A model generated the notes under the pieces. That model did not search any database. It was not told the DNA's origin and worked only from the letters and a program-made list of their open reading frames with translations. Made by a program: the position numbers and the translations under genes. 37,565 nt of DNA from CANIZL01 sp043788645 (lineage in GTDB: Bacteria > Verrucomicrobiota > Verrucomicrobiia > Limisphaerales > UBA9464), in assembly GCA_043788645.1 (NCBI GenBank), contig JAYVTS010000100.1, positions 1-37,565 on the forward strand. Direction: 5' to 3'. Below, piece by piece: positions 17,331 through 24,480 of this stretch; the stretch's first letter is position 1; every line of letters starts with the position of its first letter.

Positions 17331-18080
17331 ATGATTGAATTGGTGGATCTGGCAAAATCGTTCGGCACCGTCCGTGCTGTGGATGGCATCACCTTGACGA
17401 TTCCTCGCGGCGAATTTTTTTGTGTGCTCGGCCCCAATGCGGCGGGTAAGACAACCACGATCAAATTGCTCGTGGGCTTGCTTAGACCCACCCGCGGCAG
17501 CGCACGGATCGCAGGGTTCGACGTCCAACGGCAACCGCTTGAGGCGCGGAAGCGATTGGCGTACGTGCCGGATTTTCCGTTTCTTTACGACAAACTCACG
17601 CCTCTCGAATTCCTCCGCTTCACCAGCCAGCTCTACCGAGTCCCCGCAGCCAAAGCCGAAGGGTCATTGGGTGAGCTCGTCACTCGATTTAATTTGGAGC
17701 CCTATTTGCACCAGTCGATCGACTCCCTTTCTCACGGCACTCGACAACGGGTCGCGATCGCAAGCGCGCTGCTGCACGATCCAGAGGTGTTCGTGATTGA
17801 TGAACCCATGGTGGGGTTGGACCCACACCACGCTCGTATCGTCAAAGACGTTTTGAAGGAACGAGCGCAGCGTGGGATGACGGTATTTCTGAGTACTCAT
17901 CAAATCTATGTCGCGGAAGAGTTGGCGGATCGGGTCGGTATTATTCACCGTGGTCAATTGGTGGCGGTGGGTTCTGCGGCCGCTCTACGACGCCAGGCAG
18001 GGACCCACGGCGCGCTCGAACAAGCGTTCCTCGCAATTACCGAAGACGAGGGACTCCCTATCGGTGGCACGACTTTCTAG
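17331..18080 (+). CDS. ABC transporter ATP-binding protein
   Basis: This is a standard ABC ATPase of 249 residues that would power the permease encoded next. Walker A is GPNAAGKTT, the Q-loop position has Asp instead of the usual Gln (YVPDFPFLYDKLT), the signature is the variant LSHGTRQR, Walker B is VFVIDEPMVGLD and the H-loop is LSTHQ. The ATG at 17331 (MIELVDLAKSFG) fits the family start better than the upstream TTG at 17295. The permease gene follows after 48 bp in the same direction. The type resembles ATPases of ABC-2 exporters; the substrate is unknown. Confidence 0.92.
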   Translation: MIELVDLAKSFGTVRAVDGITLTIPRGEFFCVLGPNAAGKTTTIKLLVGLLRPTRGSARIAGFDVQRQPLEARKRLAYVPDFPFLYDKLTPLEFLRFTSQLYRVPAAKAEGSLGELVTRFNLEPYLHQSIDSLSHGTRQRVAIASALLHDPEVFVIDEPMVGLDPHHARIVKDVLKERAQRGMTVFLSTHQIYVAEELADRVGIIHRGQLVAVGSAAALRRQAGTHGALEQAFLAITEDEGLPIGGTTF

Positions 18081-18128
18081 ACAGCACGATGACTCGTTGG
18101 CAACGAAATCTGTAATCGGCCTATTACC

Positions 18129-19850
18129 ATGGACCAGAATTTGCTTTTGTTGCTCCGGGTGAATTTACGGGGAAGCTGGCGCCGCCTCCTTTCCGTGCGC
18201 CAGCAATCGAAACTCTTGGTCACCGTCATCGGAGTCTTTCTCTTCGCCTACCTGGCACTTTCGTATGGACTATTCCGATATGGTTTGGGATTTCTCAACC
18301 GGTTTCCCGGGTTAGGCGGCTTGTTGGTAGAACGACTTCTATTTCTATTATTTGGATTCTTATTCGCGCTCTTGCTTCTCTCGAACCTGATCATCGCGTA
18401 TACGAATTTGTTTCGTAATCGGGAGACGGAATTTCTGCTCACTGCCCCGATCTCCGCCCAAACCGTATTCCGCTGGAAATGCCTGGAAAGCATGGCCCTG
18501 GCCTCGTGGGCATTTCTATTCCTGATCGCGCCACTCTTGGTGGCCTATGGCCAGGTCAATCAGGTGGCGTGGCATTTCTATCCTGCGGTGGTGGTTTTGG
18601 TGGCGCTCTTTATCGTCTTACCCGGAGTGACCGGAGCCGCCGTGGCGCTGGTGCTTGGGCGCTATCTGGATCGCCGAGTTTTCCAAATCGGTGCGGCCCT
18701 CATGCTCGCCGGCGGTGTCCTCGCCATTGGGTCTACGCTACGGCCCCAAGTCATCACCGACGAACAACTGGATACTCGAGTATTAAACGTGATCGACCGA
18801 CTCCTTGACAATACACGACTGGCCCACTCGCCTTGGCTTCCGAGTTATTGGCTTAGCTCCAGCGTCCAGAATTGGGCGGAGGGCGCATTGACCACCGCGG
18901 CTTTTTTTGCAGGGGTCCTCTTGAGTCATGTGCTCTTTTTCGGCTGGCTCGCCTTCACCCAGACCGGTTCGGCCTTTTATTCCGCCGCCGATGTGGTCCA
19001 AAGCCGTGGTGGAACCAGAACGCCCTGGCCAAGAGGGTGGAGCAGGACGTCCCGAAAAGGAGCCTCGTCCGGATGGCCCATCGACCGACTAGATCAAGTG
19101 CTGAGCGGTTTTGGGCTCCCGCCGCATACCCGAGCGCATGTCACCAAGGATCTTCGTTTGTTCTGGCGTGATACGACTCAGTGGGGGCAAACGGTTTTGC
19201 TTTTTGGACTCTTAGCAGTGTACGTGGTTAATCTCCGCCAATTCACCCGGCAATTGGACGGCGCTTTTTGGTTGAACGCCGTATCCTTCCTCAACTTGGG
19301 CGCGTGTGCGCTCAACGTGGCTACGATCTCCACTCGGTTTGTGTTTCCGCAGTTTTCGCTCGAGGGGCGACGAGTTTGGGTCGTAGGTCTTGCACCCGAA
19401 GGGCTGCGCCGCGTGCTCACGCTCAAGTTCCGACTCGCGGTTGGGCTTGCATTATTGTTAGCGCTACCGCTGGTGGTCCTTTCGACCCGCCTTTTGCATC
19501 TGGGAATTCCGCGTCAGTTGTTTTTCGCCACGGCGATTACCACAATGACCGTCTCGTTGAACGCCTTGGCGACTGGTCTCGGGGCTCTCTACCCGAATTT
19601 TCGCGAGACCAATCCTTCAAAAATTGTGAGCGGATTTGGCGGTACCCTCACCCTCATCCTCAGCTTCACCTACATTTTGGGGAGCGTGGTCATTTTGGGC
19701 GTCGGCTCACCCTGGGGCTGGCGCGGAGAGGAACGGTTCCTGACCGCTCGCGCCGCCCTATCGTGGCCGCTCTTTTTTTGTCTAAGCGTACTCATGGGCG
19801 GCCTGCCCTACCGGCTGGGACTACGCCATGTGGAACGAATGGAACTTTGA
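18129..19850 (+). CDS. Putative ABC exporter permease
   Basis: The 573-residue integral membrane protein has about a dozen hydrophobic segments in two groups (about residues 25-290 and 355-560), separated by a basic, probably cytoplasmic loop near 295-330 (WPRGWSRTSRKGAS). A segment RNRETEFLLTAPIS after the second membrane helix pair is typical of a family of large ABC-2-like putative exporters in which one polypeptide provides the whole permease. It pairs with the preceding ATPase gene. It ends 16 bp from the end of the convergent DUF1802 gene. The substrate cannot be read from the sequence. Confidence 0.85.
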   Translation: MDQNLLLLLRVNLRGSWRRLLSVRQQSKLLVTVIGVFLFAYLALSYGLFRYGLGFLNRFPGLGGLLVERLLFLLFGFLFALLLLSNLIIAYTNLFRNRETEFLLTAPISAQTVFRWKCLESMALASWAFLFLIAPLLVAYGQVNQVAWHFYPAVVVLVALFIVLPGVTGAAVALVLGRYLDRRVFQIGAALMLAGGVLAIGSTLRPQVITDEQLDTRVLNVIDRLLDNTRLAHSPWLPSYWLSSSVQNWAEGALTTAAFFAGVLLSHVLFFGWLAFTQTGSAFYSAADVVQSRGGTRTPWPRGWSRTSRKGASSGWPIDRLDQVLSGFGLPPHTRAHVTKDLRLFWRDTTQWGQTVLLFGLLAVYVVNLRQFTRQLDGAFWLNAVSFLNLGACALNVATISTRFVFPQFSLEGRRVWVVGLAPEGLRRVLTLKFRLAVGLALLLALPLVVLSTRLLHLGIPRQLFFATAITTMTVSLNALATGLGALYPNFRETNPSKIVSGFGGTLTLILSFTYILGSVVILGVGSPWGWRGEERFLTARAALSWPLFFCLSVLMGGLPYRLGLRHVERMEL

Positions 19851-19866
19851 CACAAAAACACCCCGC

Positions 19867-20427
19867 CTACGAATCCACAGCCGCAAGTAAACGGGCTTGG
19901 GCGTTCGTGAAGTCGGTATTGTTGAGGGCCGACGTTGATCCGTCGGTCGAGATTTCTTCTCCCAGCTCAATCCACGATTTGCAACCGGCGTAACTCGGGA
20001 GCATCGGTCCAGTCCAGGGCCAAGGCAGGCGATAAACCCGGAGGACGAGGGCATAAATGGCCTGCTCGCGGCCCCATTCAAAACGATCGGCGATGACTTC
20101 GTCTCGCCAAATATGTTGGCCGCGCAAACGCTCAGCATTCGCCAGCGATGTCAGTTTCCGCCACGCCACCACCTCCGCCCACGCTTGAATGCGGACCACT
20201 TCCGCCACGGGAAATGAGGGCGCCAGTTCATCGAAACGAGCCTGCGCTTCAGGCCGGACCTGTGCGCGCTGTTGATGGAATTGGGTTGGGAAAAAGAAAA
20301 ATCGCGGGTGCTCCACTCGGAACCCGCCTCGACCCTCAACGATGCCACCTTTGCGGAGAATCAGGGATTGCTCTCCCCGTTCCAGCGCATTGACGACCAC
20401 CGCCCATTCTTTGAACGCTACTCGCAT
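19867..20427 (-). CDS. DUF1802 family protein
   Basis: The 186-residue protein starts MRVAFKEWAVVVNALERGEQ and continues with LILRKGGIVEGRGGF and FFFFPTQFHQQ, which match the conserved N-terminal pattern of DUF1802 proteins (KEWA, RKGGI, FPT.EHQ). The family has no established activity that I know of. The ATG at 20427 is preferred to the one at 20463, which adds only a Trp-rich tail. Its start codon is separated by two bases from the start of the divergent rhomboid gene, so if both starts are right the two genes' promoters must lie inside each other's coding region. Confidence 0.83.
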   Translation of the reverse strand: MRVAFKEWAVVVNALERGEQSLILRKGGIVEGRGGFRVEHPRFFFFPTQFHQQRAQVRPEAQARFDELAPSFPVAEVVRIQAWAEVVAWRKLTSLANAERLRGQHIWRDEVIADRFEWGREQAIYALVLRVYRLPWPWTGPMLPSYAGCKSWIELGEEISTDGSTSALNNTDFTNAQARLLAAVDS

Positions 20428-20429
20428 CA

Positions 20430-21416
20430 GTGAGTATCTTGGAAGCCACCACCAAGACCACAAGTGCCCCGAGCGGACTCGCTTGCCGGATCGAGGGAGC
20501 GACCGACCGTCCGGCTGTGATCGATCCGACCCCCCCGACGACCGATGAGGATTCTGCCTTGCCGGCGCCGGCCGTATTTGTAGCGCGCAATGAAACCCAG
20601 GCGCGGGACTGGGCCTTGGTTCTCGTGAGTCGTGGCGTTATTTCGACGCTGGGGCACGACGGGGTCTCTGGCCGTTGGTTCCTTTTGGTACCAGCCGAAT
20701 TGCGTGAGCGCGGCGCCGCAGAACTCCGCGCCTATCACCGCGAAAATCGGCGCTGGGCCTGGCGGGCACCGTTGCCTGATTCCGACGTGCAATTCCATTG
20801 GGGTGCCATGGCGTGGGTATTAGCCAACGTCTTTGTTTTTCAGTTTGGGCCAGAATTTGCCGCACATGGCTGGTTTGATCCTCGACGCTTTGCGGTCGGC
20901 GAATGGTGGCGCGCAGTCACCGCAGTGTGGCTTCACCAAGATGTCGCCCATCTCGCTTCAAACGCGATCTACGGCGCCATCGTGCTGGGCCTTGCTTTCG
21001 GCCGATATGGGATCGGGATCGGGCTCCTGGGCGGCTTGCTCGGCGGTGCGGCGGGCAACTTGCTTTGTTTTTGGGTTCGCGGCATTGACCACGGCGGAAT
21101 TGGTTTGGGCGCCTCCGGGATGGTCATGGCCGGTGTGGGATTGTTGGCCGCGCAAACTACGGCATTGTGGCGCCACAGCCGACATGCCACCCGTTTCGTC
21201 GTCCCCAGCCTTTTTGCGGGCGGCTTTCTTTTTCTTTTCCTCGGCACCGATCCGAAATCGGATGTCCTTGCCCACCTAGGTGGTTTTGTGGCGGGCGTAA
21301 TCTATGGAACAGGGGCCGCGTTACTACCGGACCGAGTGCGAGTCGCTTTGAACCGGCCCGCCGCGGCTCTGTTTCTAATTCTCACGCTCGGCAGTTGGAT
21401 CTTAGCACTCAGGTAG
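20430..21416 (+). CDS. Rhomboid-family intramembrane serine protease with N-terminal DUF2007-like domain
   Basis: Rhomboids cut membrane proteins within the bilayer. The catalytic elements are intact: HQDVAHLASN (HxxxN) in the second transmembrane helix, the nucleophile in GLGASGMVMAG, and the dyad histidine in AHLGGFVAGVIYG. Six or more membrane segments cover about residues 125-328. Before them, about residues 47-110 (FVARNETQARDWALVLVSRG ... FLLVPAELRER) resemble the small DUF2007-type domain. The start is a GTG at 20430; no in-frame ATG occurs before the first membrane helix, so a shorter start using GTG or TTG cannot be excluded. The substrate is unknown. Confidence 0.87.
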   Translation: MSILEATTKTTSAPSGLACRIEGATDRPAVIDPTPPTTDEDSALPAPAVFVARNETQARDWALVLVSRGVISTLGHDGVSGRWFLLVPAELRERGAAELRAYHRENRRWAWRAPLPDSDVQFHWGAMAWVLANVFVFQFGPEFAAHGWFDPRRFAVGEWWRAVTAVWLHQDVAHLASNAIYGAIVLGLAFGRYGIGIGLLGGLLGGAAGNLLCFWVRGIDHGGIGLGASGMVMAGVGLLAAQTTALWRHSRHATRFVVPSLFAGGFLFLFLGTDPKSDVLAHLGGFVAGVIYGTGAALLPDRVRVALNRPAAALFLILTLGSWILALR

Positions 21417-21440
21417 AACTGTACCGCGAAAAAATAAAAT

Positions 21441-21466
21441 GGGTGCCTCCGAAATCGGGGGCACCC
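21441..21466 (-). terminator. Rho-independent terminator
   Basis: GGGTGCC and GGCACCC form the outer stem, with CCG/CGG inside around AAAT. On the reverse strand the hairpin is followed by ATTTTATTTTTT, the classic pattern for ending the small exported-protein gene. The same hairpin may help stop the convergent rhomboid transcript. Confidence 0.85.
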
Positions 21467-21511
21467 AAGACCAAGGATATCGGAAAAAAGCGCACCATCG
21501 AGGTGCCCCGA

Positions 21512-21820
21512 TTACTTCTTTTCAGCAATCTTCGCGACTTCAATCGACTTTTCGTCGTCCTTCTCGGAAAGCACGCCCGTGACCTCAATCTTCTTGGAGG
21601 TTTGGCAAAGCTCGTCATGGAACTTTTTGGACACATCACCGGTCAGCTTGTACAGAGTGACCTTATCCCCTTTTTTTACTTCGAGGACGTTCTGGCATTT
21701 GTCGGACTTCTTGAGAGCGCACTTCAAGCACTTACCTTCGCCAGAGAGGGTGACCTCTTTCGCAAAGACGGTGGCGGTAAAAGTGGCCAAAACGACCACC
21801 GCGAGATTTAAAGCTTTCAT
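21512..21820 (-). CDS. Small exported cysteine-containing protein
   Basis: This 102-residue protein begins with a good signal peptide (MKALNLAVVVLATFTATVFA, probable cleavage before KEVTL). The mature part has four cysteines (about 31, 34, 42 and 72) in the pattern CLKCALKKSDKC ... LC, then a lysine-rich strand-forming tail. I recall similar small proteins in Planctomycetes and Verrucomicrobia, with a CxKC pair, a VSKKFH segment and a VTG segment, but I know no established function; metal binding or disulfide formation is possible. The ATG at 21820 is preferred to 21913 because the signal peptide begins there. A strong terminator follows. It is divergent from mobA, with only 14 bp between the starts. 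Confidence 0.82.
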   Translation of the reverse strand: MKALNLAVVVLATFTATVFAKEVTLSGEGKCLKCALKKSDKCQNVLEVKKGDKVTLYKLTGDVSKKFHDELCQTSKKIEVTGVLSEKDDEKSIEVAKIAEKK

Positions 21821-21834
21821 GGGACTTATTAAAA

Positions 21835-22530
21835 ATGGAACCGGACTTAGTAAATCGCAGAATTGACCCTGCGGCAAGCGAAAAATCGACGTGCCACGTT
21901 CATGACCATTCAACCAAAATTGAGGCCGCGAACCAGATCCTTCGATTTACTGGTGCCGTTCTGGCCGGTGGCCGTTCCCTCCGGATGGGCCAGGACAAGA
22001 CCAAGCTGACGGTAGCCGGAGAACCCCTACTGACACGTCAGATCCGTTTGCTCATCGAGTGCGGCGCTCAGGAAATCTTGGTTAGCCAACACCCGGACCG
22101 CCCCCTCACCCTTCCAGAGCGCCTCACCCCACCCACCCCCCGACTGGTCCTGGATCTCCCGGGCGAACTCGGCCCATTGGGCGGCCTCGGCGCCGTCTTG
22201 GCCGCCGCCAAAACGGACCACATCCTGGTCGTCGCCGTCGATTTACCCCATTTGACGGCCTCCTTCCTGCGCCGTCTTTTGGCCATTAGCACTGATGGAG
22301 TCGGCGTAGCCTGCCGAAGTTCGCACGGTTTGGAACCACTCCTCTCCGTCTATCCTCGCCGCGCCTTGGCCGCCATTGAGTTCGCCATTGCCCGCCGCCA
22401 ACTTTCATGTCAACGGATCGCTGCAATCGGCATAAAGGAACGATGGCTGACCGAATTTCAACCTCAAACAGACACATTAATCAACCTCACCAACTGGAAC
22501 GTTCCTGCCGATTGCGAGTTTTTTTTGTAA
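21835..22530 (+). CDS. mobA: Molybdenum cofactor guanylyltransferase (MobA-like)
   Basis: MobA transfers GMP from GTP to molybdopterin. The nucleotide-binding signature is clear in GAVLAGGRSLRMGQDKTKL (near residues 39-57), and VVAVDLPHL carries the metal-binding Asp as in this nucleotidyltransferase family. The 231-residue length fits. The first 35 residues before the Rossmann-type strand are longer than usual, but no other in-frame ATG is available before the motif. No other molybdenum cofactor gene is in the window. A CTP- or sugar-nucleotide transferase of the same fold is a less likely alternative. Confidence 0.87.
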   Translation: MEPDLVNRRIDPAASEKSTCHVHDHSTKIEAANQILRFTGAVLAGGRSLRMGQDKTKLTVAGEPLLTRQIRLLIECGAQEILVSQHPDRPLTLPERLTPPTPRLVLDLPGELGPLGGLGAVLAAAKTDHILVVAVDLPHLTASFLRRLLAISTDGVGVACRSSHGLEPLLSVYPRRALAAIEFAIARRQLSCQRIAAIGIKERWLTEFQPQTDTLINLTNWNVPADCEFFL

Positions 22531-22615
22531 AACACAAAAATAGTGAAACTTTTTTATATTCTATTTTTAGACAACCCAAATTCCTCACCCATTATATTTA
22601 TCCTCTAACGAGCGT

Positions 22616-22727
22616 CGGCACCGATGGTGCCGCGAATCGGCGACAGGGTCGATACCAACCTAATCGCCGACTGCCGGTAGAATTCCCAGCCGGGCGGGGT
22701 GTTGTCGCGAGGCCACATCCCGTCCGG
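22616..22727 (+). ncRNA. Candidate structured RNA (three consecutive hairpins)
   Basis: Three stems follow one another: 22616-22622 with 22626-22632 (CGGCACC/GGTGCCG), 22637-22643 with 22664-22670 (TCGGCGA/TCGCCGA), and 22690-22702 with 22715-22727 (13 pairs starting CCGGGCGG). In the third stem the only two departures from Watson-Crick pairing are G-U compatible on the plus strand, which favours an RNA role. On the reverse strand the same two positions would be A-C mismatches, which supports the plus-strand orientation. No known riboswitch was recognised. A palindromic DNA element is the main alternative. Confidence 0.3.
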
Positions 22728-22855
22728 TGTAGGGGGCTCCATGCTAAATCCAGCCTCAATAACACTTGATAAATCCCCTCGGCAAGGGTGCAGAGCTGAT
22801 CAATTATCCACTCCAACTCCAGGGCGCTTGAGTCGTAGATTCAATCAATCCGCAG

Positions 22856-22895
22856 GGATGGTAGGATGGTAGGATGGTAGGATGGTGGGATGGCG
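22856..22895. repeat. Tandem octamer repeat GGATGGTA
   Basis: Five consecutive 8-bp units are visible: three exact GGATGGTA, then GGATGGTG and GGATGGCG. It is non-coding and lies between the structured segment and the AT-rich block. Copy number could vary between strains. Confidence 0.85.
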
Positions 22896-22997
22896 GGTTG
22901 GCCGAACCGGTGGGTTCACGCAGGCTGCGAGATTACCCTGAGTTAGCGGGAAAAGCTGGAAAAACGAAACCAGCTAAACCAATTTGTAATTAACAAA

Positions 22998-23300
22998 TAG
23001 ACATGCTTACTAATTTACTAAAGCAACGTAAAACATTTATCACGACAATTTATAAATTATATAAATAAATATTTATCCAGGCACGTCAATTCGCAGAGAT
23101 TGTAAATCATTAATCATGTCAAAATGAATAGCCAATTTAGACATGTTTATTAATTAGCTGTCTATTAAATGGCATGAAAATTAATTTGCATTATAGCTGT
23201 AAATTATTAATCCAGCATTCATATAAATATCGCCGGTTCAGTTTGAGTTGGATAAAACGTGCCAGACTAATTAATTTGTTAATTGATGTAAATTATTAAT
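22998..23300. repeat. Direct repeats in an AT-rich block upstream of the NusG-like gene
   Basis: TGTAAATYATTAAT occurs three times (23101, 23198, 23287), spaced 97 and 89 bp apart. A second motif, TAGACATGYTTAYTAATT, occurs at 22998 and 23138 with two differences. The surrounding DNA from about 22930 to 23330 is strikingly AT-rich for this genome. Such repeats could bind a regulator or nucleoid protein; none is identified. Confidence 0.6.
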
Positions 23301-23740
23301 GATTGCGTTTTGAAAATGTTGAGCCACACCGGGTAAAACGGAGACGCGCGGGTTCGCTAGTGATTGCGCAATTCGTTCTCAATTCGTTCTCAAGCTGAAT
23401 GTCAGTCTGGGAAAGAATTGAAAAAAACCGAATCTCCGACCGTCTTCAGCTTGTCTCGCGTCCTCGGACGCATTATCGCCGTGGGGATGATGCTCGTGCG
23501 GATGTTTCATACCCTTTCTGGAGGGACTTGCTGCGAAACCGATTTTTCGCGCTGGTCTCGAGTTTCGAGCCGGACAGTGGGTACTCCTATTCGCCAGGTG
23601 GGAATTCCTTCGGTCACCTTGCCCGTCAGCCTCTCGCGATTTCTCAACACGAAAGCAGCTGAAATAGCCGGGCTCAATCTCTCGCCCCCTCCCGTGTGCG
23701 CCACCTCCGCGCCCTTTGAAGGAGAATCCGACGAAGTTTT

Positions 23741-24256
23741 GTGACATCCCTTCCCCAGGCCAGTCCGGACGCCCTGGCCCCATGGCGCGTGGCCCATACC
23801 CGGCCGCGCTGTGAAAAGAAGGTTGCGGAGAAATGCCTCCAGGACGGCCTCGTCACCAGTTTACCCCTCTACCGAAGCGTTAAAAAATACCGGGGGAAAA
23901 CGGTTACTTTCCGAAAGCCACTTTTCCCAGGCTACGTTTTTTTTCGGGGTAACCCTTTCGAAATTATCCGCCTCCTGCAACAGGATCAGGTCGCCAACGT
24001 GCTCACACCCCCGGACGAAGCAGAATTCGCAGAACAACTCGCGGACATCCTTGCCGCGTTGGAAACCGAACGGGAAGTTCGTCTGGCCCCTCTCATCGTC
24101 GACGGACTGAGAGTCAAAATCATCTCCGGCCCGCTCCGCGGTCTAGAAGGGATCGTGAATCGACGCTCGGGCGCTCTTTCGGTCCATTTACACCTCGATT
24201 TTATCGGCCAATCTGCGGCACTGCTGGTGGCGGCCGACGAATTGGAACCCGCCTAG
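23741..24256 (+). CDS. NusG-family antitermination protein (RfaH/UpxY-like paralogue)
   Basis: The 171-residue protein has a NusG N-terminal domain (WRVAHTRPRCEKKVAEKCL, residues 15-33, then FRKPLFPGYVFFRG near 57-70) and a C-terminal KOW domain (GLRVKIISGPLRGLEGIV, about 122-139). NusG proteins bind RNA polymerase and alter pausing and termination. The divergent sequence, isolated position and lack of neighbouring secE, rplK or rplA argue for a specialised paralogue rather than housekeeping NusG. The start is a GTG at 23741; an AAGGAG lies about 18 bases upstream, rather far. Specialised paralogues usually act on a long operon, often for surface polysaccharide, but none is seen next to it; a single hisA gene follows after about 220 bp. 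Confidence 0.82.
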   Translation: MTSLPQASPDALAPWRVAHTRPRCEKKVAEKCLQDGLVTSLPLYRSVKKYRGKTVTFRKPLFPGYVFFRGNPFEIIRLLQQDQVANVLTPPDEAEFAEQLADILAALETEREVRLAPLIVDGLRVKIISGPLRGLEGIVNRRSGALSVHLHLDFIGQSAALLVAADELEPA

Positions 24257-24432
24257 CCCGGATCTTTCGTCCCCTTTCTGCCGCGACTTCCTGCGAACCC
24301 CGCTCGCCGGCGTTAGGCTCGCGTTTTGAGTCAGACAATATGTATTCATACAACCCAGCAGGGAGTCGCTTTGGCCACCTGGCCAGACGGGCGTTGCCAC
24401 CTCTCGCGGCGAAAGAGTAGGAGGTATCGGAG

Positions 24433-24474
24433 CTCGACAAGGCCTTGTCGAGGCGCGGCCCACTCTGTCATAAT
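24433..24474 (+). promoter_or_regulatory. Probable hisA promoter with overlapping 20-bp palindrome
   Basis: CTCGACAAGG is followed directly by its exact complement (24433-24452). A TTGTCG inside the right half could be the -35 element, and CATAAT at 24469-24474 the -10 element, 18 bp apart. Transcription would then start about at the ATG at 24481, giving a leaderless or nearly leaderless mRNA. A protein bound to the palindrome would block RNA polymerase. This is inferred from sequence only. Confidence 0.45.
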
Positions 24475-24480
24475 GCGCCC

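Larger units (their letters stand above)
22531..23740. other. 1.2-kb non-coding region: structured segment, tandem octamers, AT-rich block
   Basis: No gene is supported here. In order, it holds a T-rich stretch after mobA, a run of three hairpins (22616-22727), a GGATGGTA tandem repeat (22856-22895), an AT-rich block with recurring motifs (about 22930-23330) and about 400 bp of GC-rich DNA before the NusG-like gene. An open frame at 23364-23744 has no recognisable similarity and an opposing open frame overlaps it. The layout suggests a long regulatory leader or the remnant of an insertion. Confidence 0.55.

Noticed and set aside
22856..22895. Possible CRISPR-like array
   Set aside because: The units are 8 bp with no spacers, and no cas gene is present, so this is a simple tandem repeat.
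23364..23744. 126-codon plus-strand frame before the NusG-like gene
   Set aside because: It resembles no family, is rich in Ser/Arg/Pro as expected from out-of-frame GC-rich DNA, and an opposing frame of similar length covers it.
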